Part shown: in pieces, positions 21,422 through 30,600 of the stretch
Numbering within the stretch: position 1 is the stretch's first letter
Layout of the letters: each line of letters starts with the position of its first letter
Assembly (NCBI GenBank): GCA_905221605.1
Contig: CAJNDS010002758.1
Coordinates: 175,615-239,614, forward strand
Source of the DNA: Symbiodinium natans
Lineage: Eukaryota; Sar; Dinophyceae; Suessiales; Symbiodiniaceae
Length of the DNA stretch: 64,000 nt
Direction: 5' to 3'
Translations under genes and position numbers: made by a program
Notes under the pieces: model-generated
Seen by the model: only the letters and a program-made list of their open reading frames with translations
Told to the model about the DNA's origin: nothing
Database searches by the model: none

Positions 21422-21568
21422 ATGGAGAAGTATATAGAAACGATGGAGGAAATTGAGGAAATTGAGAAGGTTGTAATACACGACACAAAGCTTAAAAGGT
21501 GTTGCACCGCTTCTTTAGAATTGCTTAAAGCAGTTCTTGAGTATTTGAAAAAATCTAAGAAAGGTTAA
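21422..21568 (+). CDS. Small charged/helical ORF in the AT island
   Basis: 48 codons from ATG to TAA. It is Glu/Lys-rich at the start (MEEIEEIEK), has a CC pair, then an amphipathic LLKAVLEYLKKS end, and is probably helical. The stop TAA overlaps a following ATG (21568), as in compact viral or prokaryotic gene layouts, but that next frame closes after 14 codons. No family is recognised. Confidence 0.35.
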   Translation: MEKYIETMEEIEEIEKVVIHDTKLKRCCTASLELLKAVLEYLKKSKKG

Positions 21569-21596
21569 TGAGCGACAGTCATAGGGAATCTAATGA

Positions 21597-21848
21597 AGGT
21601 GGCTTCACTTGAACACGGATGGGTTAAACTGTTTGCCCTGCAAGTGCAGAAGAAAGACTTTTCACAAAGAAACTAAGATAAACAATGAAGGTAAAACAAT
21701 AATTGAAGACAGGAGCAGTTGGAAGATGGGAAGAGGAATAACCCCGATGAAAACGACATATTTAAAACAAGCTGACAAGATAATGAAGGTGTTGATACAG
21801 CTACCGCCGGATGGGGATCAAGAAAGCCCACTCCAGAAGAGAGGCTAG
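21597..21848 (+). CDS. Cys-containing ORF fragment in the AT island
   Basis: Open frame without an ATG near its start, reading NCLPCKCRRKTFHKE (a CxxCxC cluster) and ending in TAG. A third frame at about 21790-21924 reads RKPTPEERLEKVEEDVERID, a coiled-coil-like helix, up to TAA. The two look like pieces of decayed or frame-shifted genes. No family is recognised. Confidence 0.25.
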   Translation, partial: RWLHLNTDGLNCLPCKCRRKTFHKETKINNEGKTIIEDRSSWKMGRGITPMKTTYLKQADKIMKVLIQLPPDGDQESPLQKRG

Positions 21849-22121
21849 AAAAAGTGGAGGAGGATGTTGAAAGGATAGACAAAGATGTAAATATTTTGAA
21901 GAATATTTTAAATACTATGGATTAAAATCTCGTGTATATTGACAGGCCATCTTGGCATAAAAAAAGCCCCAATGAAAACAGAAGAAGGAAGTGAGCCAAT
22001 GCCCCCGTGTGCCTAGCAGGTTCTACAGGTTCATAGGCAAACCATAAGAGTTTGGTAATGACATTAATTCGTAATTAGTTTCGTTAAATCTTAAGGAACC
22101 GGTTGCATGTAGAGCAATCGC

Positions 22122-22175
22122 GAGAGACGATAAGTCTCTCCCGGTGCAAATTTTCATAATATCGCATTATGAAAA
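22122..22175. other. Two perfect hairpins upstream of an ORF
   Basis: GAGAGAC / GTCTCTC (22122-22128 and 22134-22140) closes a 5-base loop, GATAA. Ten bases further on, TTTTCATAAT / ATTATGAAAA (22151-22160 and 22166-22175) closes a 5-base loop, ATCGC. The second stem ends 16 bases before the ATG at 22192. Neither fits a tRNA or a hammerhead ribozyme. They may act as a transcription or RNA-processing signal. Confidence 0.75.
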
Positions 22176-22191
22176 AGTGTATATAATAATA

Positions 22192-22566
22192 ATGCCAATA
22201 AAAGTAGATAAGGTATTAGTTGATTTTGAACCATATACTGAAACAAATAATATTGTTACTAGGAAGTGCTATCGTTGTAAGCAAGTCAAAGACATTGATT
22301 GTTTTAAGCATTGTATTTATTTCAATAGATGTGATAAATGTAACCCAGTTAAGAACATACAGAAAATATTACTAGACAAATGCGATGTATTACATAGCTT
22401 TAAAAATCAGGTCGTAGGTTACTATGGTTGTGATAAATGTTGCAAGTTAAGGAATTTGTTTGATGATTATATATTACCCTTTACTAAGCTAAACAAATAC
22501 CCAGAATATGATGAAGTTCATGAAATAATGCGAAATGATGTTCAAAAGAAAGCTTATACACTGTAG
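22192..22566 (+). CDS. Zinc-ribbon-like protein in the AT island
   Basis: 124 codons from ATG (context ATAATAATAATG) to TAG. Near the N terminus, RKCYRCKQVKDIDCF followed by RCDKCN gives two CxxC pairs about 25 residues apart. A further GCDKCCKLR follows. The CxxCKxxKxxxxF...CxxC layout resembles the zinc ribbon found on phage and giant-virus HNH-type proteins, but no HNH motif is present. Codons are strongly A/T-ending, unlike every other gene here. The C-terminal half is Tyr/Asp/Glu-rich. The in-frame extension upstream to 22144 crosses the hairpin, so I prefer the ATG at 22192. Viral origin is inference. Confidence 0.5.
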   Translation: MPIKVDKVLVDFEPYTETNNIVTRKCYRCKQVKDIDCFKHCIYFNRCDKCNPVKNIQKILLDKCDVLHSFKNQVVGYYGCDKCCKLRNLFDDYILPFTKLNKYPEYDEVHEIMRNDVQKKAYTL

Positions 22567-22642
22567 TTACATATTGAAATGAAAACAATGTATATATGAG
22601 AACCTAGATACATTTGACTTCTATCAATGGCATCAGGAGAAA

Positions 22643-22825
22643 ATGAATTATTGCAAAGATACCTTATGTGGTTATGATCATTATTATCAAAGAGTATATC
22701 ATTTTTTCATTGCAATAATATATCATTTACAATATCGTGTAAACATAGAAAAACATTTACATTATGAATATTTACAAGCAACATCAGAGTTCTTAGATGA
22801 GATGATAGTTCAAAATTCAAAGTAG
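22643..22825 (+). CDS. Small Tyr/His-rich ORF in the AT island
   Basis: 60 codons from ATG to TAG. It has many Tyr and His residues (GYDHYYQRVYHFF), then IAIIYHLQYRVNIEKHLHYE and a short acidic end. The frame is open 45 bases upstream of the ATG. It lies 77 bases after the zinc-ribbon ORF, on the same strand. No family is recognised. A/T-ending codon use matches its neighbour. Confidence 0.35.
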   Translation: MNYCKDTLCGYDHYYQRVYHFFIAIIYHLQYRVNIEKHLHYEYLQATSEFLDEMIVQNSK

Positions 22826-22925
22826 ATAGTCTCCTCACCAACATAGTTATAGTGTAATTATAATACATAAGCAGTTATATATTTTATTTACAATGTAGTT
22901 AAAACCCTTAACCCTAAACCCTGAA

Positions 22926-23140
22926 CCAAATTCTACAAGGACCCCCTTGCCTATTTAGGCTAATAATGCCACCTTAGAGATAATAGATGCGGTAATGGTT
23001 ATTCCTAGAATTGTGTTGATAATGGGGTAGTAGTAGTGATATATCGGTGAAGTGTAGGGGGGACCCTAGGAATGATCATCTAATGGGTTGGCGGTGGCAT
23101 TATTACCCAAAAGGGGCGAAGGGATCTCTGCCTAAATTCC
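22926..23140 (+). mobile_element. TIR element family B, complete copy
   Basis: About 215 bp with long imperfect inverted ends. The left end runs AAATTCTACAAGGACCCCCT then TTGCC...TAATAATGCCACC; the right end is GGTGGCATTATTACCC, then AAAAGGGGCGAAGGGATC and TCTGCCTAAATT. No coding capacity: a MITE-like non-autonomous element. A related end lies at 20905-20955 on the other side of the AT island. Confidence 0.7.
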
Positions 23141-23173
23141 CCTAGGGTCCCTTTTTCATTGTACTAAAATAGA

Positions 23174-23335
23174 ACCCCCAAAACCCGAGTCTAATGATTC
23201 AGGCCCCTAAGCTATGGCCCCGTTTCTAGGTGTACTATAAGCACCCCCAAAAACCTATTCTGATGACTCAGGCCCCTACATTACCACTTACAACCCCCAA
23301 AAACCCTATTCTAATGACTCAGGCCCCTATATGAG
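23174..23335 (+). repeat. Three related direct repeats (CCCCCAAAA...CAGGCCCCTA)
   Basis: Units start near 23174, 23243 and 23293. Each runs CCCCCAAAA(A)CC, then TCTRATGAYTCAGGCCCCTA. A degenerate relative occurs at about 50380-50420 (CCAAAACCCTG..CTAATTATTCAGGCC), so the unit is dispersed. Confidence 0.8.
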
Positions 23336-23427
23336 GATTTTTTTGGGCTGCTCGGAGGAAGGCGTGCTTCCACAAGCTGCGCTACTCAGCGCTGGCCTAA
23401 GGCCCTTGGAGTCATGGGCGGAGCTCG

Positions 23428-23556
23428 AGGGCTAAGCCCTAAACCCTAAGCCCTCAGCCCTAAGCCTTAAACCCTAAACCCTAAACCCCAAACCCTAAAC
23501 CCGAAACTCGAAACTCCAAACCCCACACCCTAAACCCTAAACCCTAAACCCTGACC
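23428..23556 (+). repeat. Degenerate CCCTAAA array
   Basis: CCCTAAA/AGCCCTAA/CCCAAACC variants, followed by a coding-looking segment at about 23580-23640. Confidence 0.9.
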
Positions 23557-23744
23557 TTTAAACCTCAGGCCTTACTGGACCTGGTTGCGCGCTGAGGTCT
23601 CCGCGGTGTGCTTCCTTGTGGCGACGTCAGGCAAGATGTCCTTCTTCAAGTCAAAGTACACACATCTGATTCTCTGTCCATCTATCGCAACAAATGTCAT
23701 GCAGTGTATCGCAATGTGATCACGGTGACTTCTACAAGGTATGC

Positions 23745-23870
23745 GTGTATGTACGCAAGTAAGTACGTATGGAAGTATGGAAGTATGGAATCATGTAAGA
23801 ATGTAAGTATGTAAGTATGGAAGTATGTAAGTCTGTATGTACGTATGTACGTATGCACGTATGCTTGATG
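23745..23870 (+). repeat. GTAAGTATGGAA microsatellite
   Basis: Tetramer-like GTATG/GAAGTATG repeats. They separate the open frame at about 23580-23740 from the exon at about 23875. Confidence 0.85.
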
Positions 23871-23874
23871 CTCC

Positions 23875-24107
23875 AGGCATGTGTCGTGCCTTTGCGGCTC
23901 CCCGGCCGGAGGAAGCTCCGCAGGACACTCATTGAGCGCGCAGAAGCTGCAACCGCTTGTGTCCGAATGCATGAGAAGAGATGCTTTCACGACATCGGAG
24001 TAAGGTATGCGCAAGTCATTCGGACTTTGGGCGACGCCAGCAACTGGCAGGACAAGCCCACAGCCGCCAGGTTATTTGACATGGCAAAAGATTTGAACGA
24101 GAGATGA
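23875..24107 (+). CDS. Terminal exon of an unidentified gene
   Basis: A frame reading LRRTLIERAEAATACVRMHE, then HDIGVRYAQVIRTLGDASNW and AARLFDMAKDLNER ends in TGA (24105-24107). It is helical and charged, with coding-type codon use. Upstream parts of the gene may lie at about 23590-23700. The family is not recognised. Confidence 0.5.
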
Positions 24108-24414
24108 GCATGCATGCGGCCCATGCTCAAGTTTTTCACTTGGTCTGCCGTGGGTCAACATGCACATGGGATAGCAGTTCTGACAGTTTGCAGCATACAG
24201 CTTCCTTTTCATTTTCAGCTTTCGTATTCACCATCTCTCCTCGCCTTGTCTTTCCATTGCAAACAAACATAGGGCCACGACCTCCTCGGCACGTATAGCG
24301 GATGCCCTCACTCCCTGTATCATGAGATCTCTCTTCCTTTCCTCTGGCTGCTCTCTGTCTATCTCTCTCTCTCTCTCTCTGTCGTTTTCGTCTGTCTTTA
24401 TCTCGCGTAATCAG

Positions 24415-24700
24415 GATGCCCTGGAGCTCCTGGCCGACATGTGCCAGTTGGATCCAAAGGTGGTCAGCGGCCCAGTTTTTCAAGACCAAGGGAGCTGGTG
24501 ACATGTTCGTGTCATTCCCATGCTGCGAGATACCGCGGGACATTTCCGAGTCGTGTTGTGCTTTGAGGCTCTCAACTCAGCCACCTTTACTGCAGCAGTT
24601 GCCGCGTGCGGCAGCGCAGCGCAGTGGTTGCAGGCACGGCATCGTAGCCTTGTAGCCACAGGAAAGACCAGCTCCTCAGAGTGTCGTGTGTCGCAGTGTT
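24415..24700 (+). CDS. Exons of a possible PPR-like gene
   Basis: Exon 24415-24459 (DALELLADMCQLDPK, flanked by AG| and |GT) and an open frame at about 24555-24655 reading NSATFTAAVAACGSAAQWLQ. The second resembles one pentatricopeptide helix pair (..AAVAACGSAAQW..), a family abundant in dinoflagellates that binds organellar RNA. With a single repeat this is tentative. The region from 24108 to 24414 holds a CT microsatellite (about 24362-24382) and nothing else. Confidence 0.35.
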
Positions 24701-24922
24701 GCAGGTCAGTGTGTTGCTCGAAGAAGCCAGAAGAAAAAACATCGAGTGTCCTCCTTGGAGTTCAAGTTGTGCTGATGCGTTGTGTGGTTAGAAAGCCGAC
24801 TGGACGTGCAGGACATTCATCCCTAACTCAAAATGCTCCAACACCATGACACCCAAAACATTATACGAAAGCGACACTGCGCAAACTCAAATGGGCAATG
24901 AACATCGAGGTCTGACCTCGAA

Positions 24923-25048
24923 ATGTCTCAAGCCGCGCTGGCGGCCTACGCTGCGGGCCTCGCTTGGGCTCAGGAAGCGGCCTCAGTGGAGCGATTTGGT
25001 GGACGGGGATTGCGCTGCTTTAGATCTCAATCTTTGACGGAGGGCTAA
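24923..25048 (+). CDS. Small ORF, unidentified
   Basis: 41 codons from ATG to TAA, reading SQAALAAYAAGLAWAQEAAS. It is Ala-rich and helical. It could be a small gene or a first exon. No family is recognised. Confidence 0.25.
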   Translation: MSQAALAAYAAGLAWAQEAASVERFGGRGLRCFRSQSLTEG

Positions 25049-25231
25049 GTGTTTCTGCATAGGGTAGGGAGCCGACAGATGCCGACAGGTTTAGGTCTTA
25101 CATGGTATTCTAGGAATCGGGGACTTTGAGGGAGGTTCAGGGTTTCTTGCGCTTGGAGCTGAGGCAGTTCATCTCTTCGCGGAGGCCAGAGAGTTCCGAA
25201 GGGATTCCCATCCACAGCTTTTTTGGCGGAT

Positions 25232-25332
25232 GGGGGTTTCCGAAAAGAGGGGCACCATATTGGGGTCCTTGTTAGAAGGGGATCCTACGATTTGGGGGTC
25301 TATTGTGGGGTCCCTACTTTCGTAAACCCCCC
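25232..25332 (+). mobile_element. TIR element family A, copy 1
   Basis: About 100 bp. The left end GGGGGTTTCCGAAAAGAGGG and the right end CCTACTTTCGTAAACCCCC are inverted repeats of each other. The core has GGATCCTAC..TTTGGGGGTC. No coding capacity. The right end runs straight into the telomere-type array at 25328. Confidence 0.8.
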
Positions 25333-25413
25333 TAAACCCTAAACCCTAAACCCTAAACCCTAAACCCTAAACCCTAAACCCTAAACCCTAAACCCTAAAC
25401 CCTAAACCCTAAA
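25328..25413 (+). repeat. Telomere-type array (CCCTAAA)n
   Basis: About 12 nearly perfect CCCTAAA units abutting the family A element. Confidence 0.97.
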
Positions 25414-25526
25414 CTCCAAACCCAGATGGGCCTCTGTGTGAGGCAAAGATGCCCCAGTTGCAGCCCACCGTGGTGGAGCCCTCAGCGGAGAGTCGAGCAG
25501 AATCGCCAGCCGTGGCAGCCATGACA

Positions 25527-25589
25527 TTACGATTGTTATTATTCTTATTACTATTATGATTACTATTATTATTGTTATTATTATGATTA

Positions 25590-25633
<44 letters not shown>

Positions 25634-25705
25634 TTATTATTATTATTATTATTATTATTATCATCATTACTATTATTGTTAGTTTTATTTTCTTAGGATT
25701 ATTAG
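25527..25705 (+). repeat. ATT trinucleotide array
   Basis: TTATTATTA with GTT, ATG and CTA interruptions, upstream of the intronless gene at 25964. Confidence 0.95.
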
Positions 25706-25963
25706 TGTTGTTAGTAATTTAGTATAAGGGCATGATGTTCATCGGTTATATGAAGCCAACATTTGAAGCTCATATAGGGATTGACGTGCCGCACGCCATT
25801 GAAGCTGATCGTTGCCCCTAGTGAGTTTACAGTGGCTTGCAAGGCCAGAAAGGAAGCTTTGCAGTTCAGTTTCCAGTCCGCTTCGTACATCTGCCAATAT
25901 GCTACACCACAGAGCACGCTTCTTCAAAAGCCAGCAGTCCGAGCCACAACAGACGGCCCTGCC

Positions 25964-27298
25964 ATGTTTCGTGGGCTTCGGCTCTGCAGATACTCGCACC
26001 TCACAGCCCGAGTGGCCGAGGTTGCGGGTTTCTCTGGGATAGCAAGACCTTCTTGGCTTGCACCCTTAGGAAGCTTCAAGCGGGGCTTCGCCCAAGGGGA
26101 GGGTGAGTCCACTGAAGGTGCAGAGAGCCCGAAGTCGGTGGTCCTTTCGAAGCGCCTACCAGAAGACTTCATTGAGAACACGCTCCGTCCACATCTTGAG
26201 AGCCAGCTGCTGGACAACATTCATGTCTACACTCCTGCCGAGCTGACGCAGATAGCGAAAGCCTACTCCGTGCAGGACATCCGGCAGCGCGCCCTTTGCC
26301 AGAAGCTGTCGGACACCATGAAGTTCCGAATCAAGGGCTTCGAGGCGATCGATGTGGTGGACGCCCTGGGCCCGATGTGGATCATGACGCCGGACGACGA
26401 TGAGTTGTTCGAGGTGCTGGAGCAGCGAATCTACGAGAAGATCGATGACTTTACGGCCCTGAACTTCATGGGTATCGTCCGGATCTACAACAAGCGAGCA
26501 TCCAAGCACCATGACCTCCTGAGCAAAGTCATCCCAAGGTTAAAGGAGCTCCTGGGAACCTATGAAGGTGTGGAGCTTTCTGAGATGCTGGTCTCCATGG
26601 CGCAGGCTGCTGAGGCGGCGGCGGACATGGACATCCTCATGACTTTGGTGCCCGAGATCGAGAGGCGCTACAACGACGTGTCGTTGCTCCACTCCATCAA
26701 CAACGTCTGGGCGCTCACGCAGATGAAGATCAACCACCCAGGCCTCTTGAAGCGTGTCGCTGAGGATGTCTGCACCGCCCACAAGATCAAGGATCTCACC
26801 CCCAGCTACATGGCCCGGCTCGTCTGGGTGTACCGGCGCTGTGGGACGGAGGCTTGGGAGATGGTGAAAGGCTCTCTGCTACCGCTGATTCGCGGCGCTG
26901 CCGCCGAGTTCCGGGCCGGAGAGTTCGCCCGCATGGCCCAGGCGCTCCCGGAAGAGCGGCAGTTCCTCAGTCGGGTGGCTGGCAACTTGCGCCTCACTCT
27001 TCCTGAGATGGGTCGCAAGGACTTCCTCCTCTACCTGTTGGGCTGTATCCATGGTGAGGTGTTGGAGGACAGACCAGATGCCGGTCAGGACTTTGGTGAA
27101 ATTACTGCCTCATGCATGAACTACATCAAAGATGAGCAGGACAATTTCAACAGAGAGGAAGTCCAGAAGATCATCTATCTTCTTCACTTCTCCCCGAAGT
27201 ACCACTACCTGGTCGAGGAGATGCCGGCGTCCTGGAATGCCACCAAGGAGGAGACCCTGGACTTCATTCGCGCGAAGGGCAAGTCACGTCACGGATGA
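25964..27298 (+). CDS. Intronless helical-repeat protein, probably mitochondrial
   Basis: 444 codons in one exon, ending in TGA. The frame is open 61 codons further upstream, but the ATG at 25964 starts a basic, Ser/Ala/Arg-rich leader without acids for 17 residues (MFRGLRLCRYSHLTARV), typical of a mitochondrial presequence. The mature part is alpha-helical with repeating units such as YTPAELTQIAKAYSVQ, HSINNVWALTQMKI, SYMARLVWVYRRCG and GEFARMAQALPE, a pattern like the helical repeats of FASTK/RAP-type organellar RNA-binding proteins. I see no RAP domain, so the assignment is tentative. It is the longest clean ORF with balanced codon use in this part of the window. An intronless gene in an intron-rich neighbourhood might be a retrocopy, but I see no spliced-leader relic upstream. 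Confidence 0.8.
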   Translation: MFRGLRLCRYSHLTARVAEVAGFSGIARPSWLAPLGSFKRGFAQGEGESTEGAESPKSVVLSKRLPEDFIENTLRPHLESQLLDNIHVYTPAELTQIAKAYSVQDIRQRALCQKLSDTMKFRIKGFEAIDVVDALGPMWIMTPDDDELFEVLEQRIYEKIDDFTALNFMGIVRIYNKRASKHHDLLSKVIPRLKELLGTYEGVELSEMLVSMAQAAEAAADMDILMTLVPEIERRYNDVSLLHSINNVWALTQMKINHPGLLKRVAEDVCTAHKIKDLTPSYMARLVWVYRRCGTEAWEMVKGSLLPLIRGAAAEFRAGEFARMAQALPEERQFLSRVAGNLRLTLPEMGRKDFLLYLLGCIHGEVLEDRPDAGQDFGEITASCMNYIKDEQDNFNREEVQKIIYLLHFSPKYHYLVEEMPASWNATKEETLDFIRAKGKSRHG

Positions 27299-27639
27299 GC
27301 CCCGCCTTGCGCAGCAAAAGCGCAATGGCCACATGTGCACCCTTGCTGGCTAGGAATGGCCCAAATCCCCAAAGCCCAGAAGCAGGCAAAGGTGGCAAGC
27401 CAAGCTGACTGTGTTTAGGCAGTTTGAGTCGCTGTGCACATGACAACTGTCAGCGCTGACAGAGAGTGAACTTCCTGCAGCCACGGCTCGGACTGAAGTT
27501 TGGCCATGGCTGCGTGCTGAGAAGCTTTATCTTTACGTCAGGTGCCTTTGAACCAATCTGCATGCCTGCAAAACCTGTATACCTGTATACCTGTGCATTT
27601 TGTTGCATGTTGTGCCATTCTTTCCGGCTGTCTGCTACT

Positions 27640-30600
27640 GCAGGTCCATGCACAAGGGCTACAACTCCTGTGAGGGAGCATCTTTACTTGTTGGCCAGGT
27701 ATTAGATGAGTTGCCCTTGGGTTTCTTCCATATTGGCCATGCCCTCTGGGCAACGACTGCAATGGCCATCTTCGCAATCCACGCGGAGTTGACGCCGTAC
27801 ATGTTTCCAGGCCTACAGCTACATTTCGGTGCACGGCTAAGTTGTGACATGCATGGTAGTATCCGGCCGGTGGCAGCAAGGCTACAAAAGAGAAGCCCAA
27901 ACACAGCTCTTGCACGTTCAGGTGCAGACAAGGAGGAGCTCTCCACTTATGCAGCTGCATTTCAAGCGGGATGTGCTTTCGGGGCACTGGTCGCGCCAGT
28001 GTTGGCCGACAAGCTGGGCCGCAAACCCACTCTGGTCTTTGGCAGCATCGTGACAACGCTCCTGAACTACGGTGCCACCTTTGCAAGCTCCCTCAACATG
28101 TTCCTGGGCCAAGCACAACTCTTTAGGGGCAGAGGGCAGATGGTTCCGGGGAGGTTTCGGGCAGCTTTACCATTGTTACCATCTCGGCTCAGTTCAGGAT
28201 TCTGGTCCTCAGAACTTTGAGCTCTGCGAGCTTCGCCATCGCCTACGCGGCTCTGGGCCCATGGTATGTTGAGCACCTTGGGTTCAACGCACAGATCCAA
28301 GGCCCAAGAGCTAAGTGGCCTGTGAAATCTTGCAATTACAGAGCACCCTGACACAAAAGGTTCCTTCCAACAAGGGCTCGCGGGGCGTTGCTGGCTGCAA
28401 TCGCGCTAGGATGGCCTGCAGGACTCGGGGTTTCAACCACAGAATCACCCTGGTAGCTCCCGATGAACCAAGTTGTGCTGGGTCAAGACGTGAGCTTGCT
28501 TCCTGTCGGAGTCCCGGTGGTTCCCATGGTGATGCTTGTGCTTTGACATGTATTGTTCATGTTGCTGCATGTGATGCCTTTGGCCTCCTTTGGGGCCTCC
28601 TTTGGCCTCCTTTGGCCATCTTAGAGGACGAGCCATTGTGATCATAAGTTCCGACTTCTTCAACGATGACTGGCAGAAGATGCAGCTGCTATCTGCAGTG
28701 TCCATGGGAATTTTAGTTCTCGGCACTACCCTGATCTATGAGTCACCCCGCTATCTGCTGGCCATGGGCAGGATCGAAGAGGCACACGTGACGGCAGGGG
28801 TTGGTATATATGTGTACGTGTACGTGTACGTGTACTTGTGTGTACGTGTATGTGTATGTCTATGTCTCTGTCTGTGTCTCTGTCTCTGTCTGTGTCTCTG
28901 TGTGTGTGTGTGTGTGTGTGTTCGTGTGTTCTGTGTGTGCGTGTCCCCCTAAACCCTAAGCCCTTAAAGCCCCCGAGTCCTCCCCAGGCTCGAGCTGTGA
29001 TCGCTGACCTGCACCGCAAAAGCGGCCGGAGATGGTCCTCGGATTGCCGGCTTTGCCTCGACTCGGAGCCCCTAGCGGATCAGAGGCGCCGCTTTTAGGC
29101 TTTAGGGTTTAGGGCTTAGGCTAGTTTGGGGGTTTAGATGGGTTTAGCTGGGCTTAGATGGGCTTAGGAGCTTAGGGGCCCCGACACCCCTGGCTTCGTT
29201 TTTTTTTTTTTTGGGGGGCTTCTCGTCGGTGTACTTCGGGGAGGCAAAGGGTTGAATAGGTTGAAGCTGCAAGCAGGGTTGTTTAGGGTTTAGAGGGGGT
29301 TGGGCTCAGGTCGCGCGTAGATCCTAAACCCCCTAAACCCCCTAAACCCCCTAAACCCCCTAAACCCCCTAAACCCCCTAAACCCCCCAAACCCCCTAAA
29401 CCCCCTAAACCCCCTAAAGCATAAAACTCTAAACCTCTCCAGGAGCTGGCAGGAGCTCTTCTCCGGGGAGTATCTTCCTAGGATGCGCTTCTCTTTGTGC
29501 CTGGGCTTGCGCAGCACTTTTTCTAGTGCAGATTCGGGTTTTGGCTTTTGTGTGTGTGTGTGTGCGCGCACTTTTTCGGGTTTATCGGTTTGGGGCTTAT
29601 TCATGTTCTGTGCTTTAGGCTTTGGGATGCCAGGGTTTAGCTTGATTTTTGGGTTCCTCCTGTAAGCCTTAAGCCCTATGCACGAACTCCGAGCGGTGTG
29701 TGGGGCCAGTGCTGCTTGATGTTTGCTCCCGGTGCTGGGTTCGCAATGTTTGCTTCTTGGGTGCCCTCGTGCTTGTATGTGTTGGGTTCGTCAACTGCCC
29801 GGTGGGGCCTCGCACTGTACAACGTGCGCGGCTGCTTGGCCTCGCACTTTACATGCGCTGATGCTTGTTGCTTTGGGAAGGGGTTGTTTACGCTCATGCG
29901 GTGCTGTGGGCCGGCCTGAGCACAAGATGCCTATGCTGTTGCGGTGCCGTTGGGGATGCCTGAGCCGTGTTCCCGATGTTGTGTTACGGTCAGCCAGGCT
30001 GCTCTTTGCTCTTTCACGTGACCTAAAGATCCACCCTCTCCTCCCATGCCAAGCAATTAATCAGGTTTACGGAACCTGGACACTCGGCCCTCCCCCTAGG
30101 TGCCACTCACGCACTCATTCACGTTTTGGCAGGAATCTGGTACAAGATGCAGGGTCCCCGAAAGGTACCGCAACGCAAAGGAATCTACTCCACTGTGCTA
30201 GACAAAGTGGGGAGATCAAACTATGTACGCATGGGCCCTCCAACGGAGATCAGAGACCTAGCTCATCACAAAACACGAAAGGAGCTCACGCAGAATGCTC
30301 TCAGTGGGCCACGTCGTGCGAGCTCAGCACAACGCCTCAGCGACAAATCATCCGAAGACACAGAAGCCAACCGGAGACGAAACCACGGCGTTTGGCGCAC
30401 GACCCTGTCCAGCAGGGAGGCGCTGTCGGCAGAGGCCAGCAAAAGACAGTCTCTCTGTCTAACCAAACCAAAACAAGGGCACGTCCGCACCCAATGAGAC
30501 GTCGTAGCACTGGATCACAAAGAGTGACACAGCACAGGAGCAAAGCCTCCGCGAAGAGGAGGATACCAAATTTGCGGCGATCTCCGTGAACCCGAGCCAC

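Larger units (their letters stand above)
21290..22890. other. A+T-rich island of unlike composition
   Basis: About 1.6 kb, visibly A+T-rich and free of the C-runs, CCCTAAA units and G+C-rich exons that fill the rest of the window. It holds several short ORFs with A/T-ending codons, overlapping stop/start (TAATG at 21566-21570) and two perfect hairpins. Telomere-type repeats and family B elements lie on both sides. I found no clear terminal repeat or target duplication. It could be inserted viral, plasmid or organellar-type DNA; the host origin of the flanks is clear, the origin of the island is not. Confidence 0.7.

Noticed and set aside
22100-22180. tRNA or small ribozyme in the AT island
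   Set aside because: GTAGAGCAATCG resembles a D-arm end, but no matching D stem, seven-base anticodon loop or T arm can be formed, and no hammerhead core is present.
23174-23335. CRISPR-like direct repeats
   Set aside because: The units are unequal, the spacers differ in length, only three copies exist, and the setting is a eukaryotic nucleus.
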